From positions 27,336 to 91,335 of the forward strand of contig DXMG01000003.1 in NCBI GenBank assembly GCA_019414325.1: a DNA stretch of 64,000 nucleotides. The letters run 5' to 3'. Both the position numbers and the translations under genes were made by a program. Position 1 is the first letter of the stretch; the number at the start of each line of letters is the position of its first letter. The notes under the pieces are model-generated. The model was given only the letters and a program-made list of their open reading frames with translations, was not told where the DNA came from and ran no database searches. This document shows positions 61,330 to 64,000 of this stretch, one piece after another. The DNA is from Collinsella sp. (lineage in GTDB: Bacteria > Actinomycetota > Coriobacteriia > Coriobacteriales > Coriobacteriaceae).

Positions 61330-62535
61330 ATGACCGCAACTGCACCCGCAGCACCCGCCAAGGTGTACTTCACCAACCTGCGCACGCATGCTCGCGAGAG
61401 CCAGCTCGACAAGCTCAAGCGCCTCATCCGCCGCGCCGGAATTGAGCAGATCGACTTTGAGAACAAGTTCGTCGCCATCAAGATTCACTTTGGCGAGCTG
61501 GGCAACCTGAGCTTTTTGCGCCCCAACTACGCCCGCGCCGTCGCGGATGTCGTGAAGGAGCTGGGCGGCAAGCCCTTCCTCACCGACTGCAATACGCTCT
61601 ATGTGGGTAGCCGCAAAAACGCGCTCGAGCACATCGACACCGCCTACCAGAACGGCTTTACCCCGTATGCCACGGGTTGCCAGATCATCATCGCCGACGG
61701 CCTCAAGGGCACCGACGAAGCGCTCGTCCCGGTCGAGGGCGGCGAGTACGTGCACGAGGCCAAGATCGGTCAGGCGCTCATGGATGCCGATATCGTGATT
61801 AGCCTCACCCACTTTAAGGGCCATGAGCAAGCCGGCTTTGGCGGCGCCATGAAGAACCTGGGTATGGGAGGCGGCAGCCGTGCCGGCAAGATGGAGCAGC
61901 ATGCCGCCGGCAAGCCGAACGTCTCGACCGAGCACTGCGTTGGCTGCCGTGCCTGCGAAAAGATCTGCGCGCACAACGCTGTCTCGTTCACCGACACCCG
62001 CGAGCGCGAGCTTGCCAACGGCGCTACTCGCACGGTGCACGTGGCTGCCATCGACCACGATCGCTGCGTGGGCTGCGGACGCTGCATTGCGGCATGCAAC
62101 CAGGACTGCATCAAGCCCGGCTATGAGGCCGCGGCAGACGTGCTCAACTGCAAGATCGCCGAGTACACCAAGGCCGTCGTCGACGGCCGCCCGAGCTTCC
62201 ACATCTCGCTCGCCATGGATATCAGCCCCAACTGCGATTGCCATCCCGAAAACGACACGCCTATCGTCAACGATATCGGCATGTTCGCGAGCTTCGACCC
62301 GGTCGCCATCGACCAGGCCTGCGCCGATGCCGTCATGGCATCCGAGCCGCTGCCCAACACCGAGCTCACCGACAGCGCGGCCAAGATGGAGCACAATCAC
62401 GAGCATCTGGAGGGCGAGCAGGCGCGTGATCCCTTCTGCATCACGCATCCCGACACCGACTGGCGCGCGTGCATCGCGCACGCCGAAAAGATCGGCCTGG
62501 GCACGAGCGAGTACGAGCTCATCGAGGTCAAGTAG
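61330..62535 (+). CDS. DUF362 domain protein with 2x[4Fe-4S] ferredoxin insert
   Basis: 401 residues. The DUF362 fold is seen in FVAIKIHFGELGNLSFLRPNY, LTDCNTLYVGSRKN and SLTHFKGHEQAGFGGAMKNLGMGGGS. Two ferredoxin motifs are inserted: CVGCRACEKICAHNAV and CVGCGRCIAACNQDC. This combination is common in anaerobes but its reaction is unknown. It lies alone between a repeat cluster and a terminator. Confidence 0.9.
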   Translation: MTATAPAAPAKVYFTNLRTHARESQLDKLKRLIRRAGIEQIDFENKFVAIKIHFGELGNLSFLRPNYARAVADVVKELGGKPFLTDCNTLYVGSRKNALEHIDTAYQNGFTPYATGCQIIIADGLKGTDEALVPVEGGEYVHEAKIGQALMDADIVISLTHFKGHEQAGFGGAMKNLGMGGGSRAGKMEQHAAGKPNVSTEHCVGCRACEKICAHNAVSFTDTRERELANGATRTVHVAAIDHDRCVGCGRCIAACNQDCIKPGYEAAADVLNCKIAEYTKAVVDGRPSFHISLAMDISPNCDCHPENDTPIVNDIGMFASFDPVAIDQACADAVMASEPLPNTELTDSAAKMEHNHEHLEGEQARDPFCITHPDTDWRACIAHAEKIGLGTSEYELIEVK

Positions 62536-62582
62536 CGTCTAACTATTGGACAAAATAAGAGCCTTTGTAGCGTAAGTTGAGC

Positions 62583-62621
62583 AAAAGCCGCCCACGAGCA
62601 CAACGCTCGCGGGCGGCTTTT
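62583..62621. terminator. terminator between DUF362 gene and hydrolase gene
   Basis: AAAAGCCGCCC (62583-62593) and GGGCGGCTTTT (62611-62621) form a perfect stem, with an inner CGAGC/GCTCG pair. A and T runs allow both directions. Confidence 0.85.
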
Positions 62622-62699
62622 CGGAAGTGCGGTGAAAAAACGAATACCGCCGACCGCAAACCGATTTTTGGCAACAAAACCCCAGACGTTGCTTTTTGC

Positions 62700-63665
62700 C
62701 TAAAAATTCTTGTCGAGGAAGTCATCGACCGTATTCCAGTAGAGCTCGGGGTCAACTTGCGCACTCTTGGCGTGGGTGGCGCCATGGATAGTGAGCTTTT
62801 GCTTGACCTTGCTGGCGCATGCGTCGTAGTTTTGGTCGAGCATGTCGTACGGCACAAAGGTGTCTTGGTCGCCGTGGATAAACAGCATGGGAACCGTCGC
62901 GTGTTTGAGTTGCTCCACACTGCTCGCCTTATGAAAGTCGTAGCCCGCGCGCACGTTGCACACCAAGTTTGCTACATCGAGCAAGGGAAAGCTGGGCAGG
63001 CCGAACACGTCCTTGAGCTGCAGAGAAAACTCGTCCCAAAGACTCGTATAACCGCAGTCCTCGATAATGCATTTCACGTTTGCGGGCAGAGACTCCCCCG
63101 CGACGTTCATGGCGGTTGCCGCACCCATCGACTCGCCAAAGACCAGGATGCGTGCCTCGGGGTCAGCCTGAACGATTCGCTCAATCCATGCGACGATGTC
63201 AAGGCGCTCGGGCCAGCCCATGCCGATATAGTCGCCGCCGGAGCGCTCGTGGGCGCGGGCGGCGGGTGCGAGTACGTTCATGCCGCGGTCGTGGAATCGC
63301 TTGACGTATCGGGCCATACCGATGGGCTCGTTGGTATATCCATGCAGGCAGACGGCGTAGTCGTGCGTGCTCTCCGACGCAGCAAAATACCAGGCGGCAA
63401 GCTCGGTCCCGTCGTCCGCGGTGAGGCTGCTGCTCTCGCGGTTCTCTTTAAACCACGCCCGCGCCTCGGTTTCCTCGGCATCCATCTGCTCGCCCTTTTC
63501 GGCGTCCTTGCCGTCCTGCATCATCTTCATGGTGTATGGCGCGCGGGGATTCAGCGCGAAGTCAAACAGAAAGTTGCCGGCAAATCCGAGCAGCGCAATG
63601 ACAACCACCAGTGCAACGATGCCGGCTATCTTGAGCTTTCGATGGGAATGTGCGTTTTGAGCCAT
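62700..63665 (-). CDS. membrane-anchored alpha/beta hydrolase
   Basis: 321 residues. One N-terminal membrane helix (IAGIVALVVVIALLGFAGNF) anchors an alpha/beta-hydrolase domain outside the cell. The nucleophile Ser is in FGESMGAATA, the acid Asp in HGDQDTFVP and the His in GATHAKS. LHGYTNEPIGM is the oxyanion-type loop. Similar proteins are annotated as lysophospholipase- or esterase-like; the substrate is unknown. GGAGAATACC precedes the ATG. Confidence 0.88.
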   Translation of the reverse strand: MAQNAHSHRKLKIAGIVALVVVIALLGFAGNFLFDFALNPRAPYTMKMMQDGKDAEKGEQMDAEETEARAWFKENRESSSLTADDGTELAAWYFAASESTHDYAVCLHGYTNEPIGMARYVKRFHDRGMNVLAPAARAHERSGGDYIGMGWPERLDIVAWIERIVQADPEARILVFGESMGAATAMNVAGESLPANVKCIIEDCGYTSLWDEFSLQLKDVFGLPSFPLLDVANLVCNVRAGYDFHKASSVEQLKHATVPMLFIHGDQDTFVPYDMLDQNYDACASKVKQKLTIHGATHAKSAQVDPELYWNTVDDFLDKNF

Positions 63666-63686
63666 GCGGTATTCTCCTATAAGATG

Positions 63687-63745
63687 TTAATGCATCAACA
63701 TTTAATGCAAGCGCATTATGGACGTTCGCCGTTGATGCGTCAACA
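63687..63745. promoter_or_regulatory. paired GTTGATGCATCAAC-type palindromes
   Basis: GTTAATGCATCAAC (63687-63700) and GTTGATGCGTCAAC (63732-63745) are near-perfect palindromes 31 bp apart, just upstream of the hydrolase gene and 107 bp before the hemolysin-III gene. TAATGCA-AGC-GCATTA lies between. They look like operator sites of a dimeric repressor. Confidence 0.5.
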
Positions 63746-63851
63746 GGCAAAGAATGGGTAAACAAAGGGTCACGTATGGTGCAAATTTCGCACGCACCCA
63801 GACGCTTTGATATAGTGTTGAGAACTCTTTACGTTGGAGGATGTAACCGGC

Positions 63852-64000
63852 ATGTCCGATTCGAGCGACAGTTCCAAGCCGCGACCCAAGGCCGCGGCCG
63901 TTCCGCACTACACGGTGGGCGAGGAGATCATGAACTCCGTCACCCATGGTGTCGGCTGTCTGCTGGGTATCGCGGGCCTGGTGCTCCTGATCGTATTCGC
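63852..64000 (+). CDS. hemolysin-III / YqfA family membrane protein (5' part)
   Basis: Only the first 49 codons are in the window. After a Ser/Lys/Pro-rich start the segment HYTVGEEIMNSVTHGVGCLLGIAGLVLL matches the beginning of hemolysin-III/PAQR-type proteins (Y..GEE..N..THG.G). GGAGG precedes the ATG. The gene is cut by the window edge. Confidence 0.75.
   Translation, partial: MSDSSDSSKPRPKAAAVPHYTVGEEIMNSVTHGVGCLLGIAGLVLLIVF

Overview
The window is about 60% GC, gene-dense, and reads like a chromosome segment of a Gram-positive anaerobe of the Coriobacteriia, most likely Collinsella or a close relative. That placement is an inference from gene content: an NfnAB-type transhydrogenase, a group 4 [NiFe] hydrogenase, ECF transport, sortase-anchored surface proteins and many GTCCCC/GGGGAC intergenic repeats. 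No plasmid or phage backbone is visible.

Layout. 1-13.5 kb: purE, a class B sortase, a MoaE-like protein, a CmpB-type membrane protein, the purF / purM-purN cluster, an orphan PTS IIA, a PrsA-type foldase, a YqeY protein and a four-gene polar amino-acid ABC transporter. 13.5-29.9 kb: a cytidylate-kinase-like gene, nfnB-nfnA, pth, a nuclease-like gene in a repeat-bounded cassette, prs, glmU, an ECF transporter (T, fused A-A, S), xth, a sirtuin, a folP-folK fusion and a degenerate biotin-ligase-like gene. 29.9-37.8 kb: a DUF4143-type ATPase cassette, coaX, initiator tRNA-Met, an AlbA_2/HATPase cassette, an OYE-family flavoenzyme and an orphan IS150-type helix-turn-helix gene. 38-43.7 kb: a five-gene membrane-bound hydrogenase operon whose first gene fuses an antiporter-like (HyfB/NuoL) subunit to a NuoH-like (HyfC) subunit. 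44.4-51.7 kb: one 2,454-residue LPTTG surface protein with a VWA domain and about 13 pilin-type repeats. 52.3-64 kb: a NarL-type two-component system facing an ABC-2 exporter, one permease of which carries an in-frame TAG, a MacB/FtsX-type exporter, a DUF362 ferredoxin protein, an alpha/beta hydrolase and the start of a hemolysin-III family gene.

The most unusual structure is not a protein family. Four accessory genes (PD-(D/E)XK-like protein at 17.9 kb, DUF4143 ATPase at 30.1 kb, AlbA_2 protein at 32.9 kb, giant adhesin at 44.4 kb) are each bracketed on both sides by copies of a locus-specific structured inverted repeat. Each locus uses a different repeat family. Around the adhesin there are four elements of about 135-155 bp. 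Each is a long hairpin with 17-28 bp perfectly complementary arms around a conserved, internally folded core. Between the two outermost elements the core is inverted relative to conserved flanks, which suggests inversion at the arms. Arm sequences differ between copies but stay perfectly complementary within a copy.

How the genes relate: purE/F/M/N belong to IMP synthesis, and prs supplies the PRPP used by PurF. NfnAB and the hydrogenase are both ferredoxin-linked energy-conserving systems. The two-component system probably controls the adjacent exporter, since it is encoded divergently from it. All functional statements are read from translated motifs; no database search was run.
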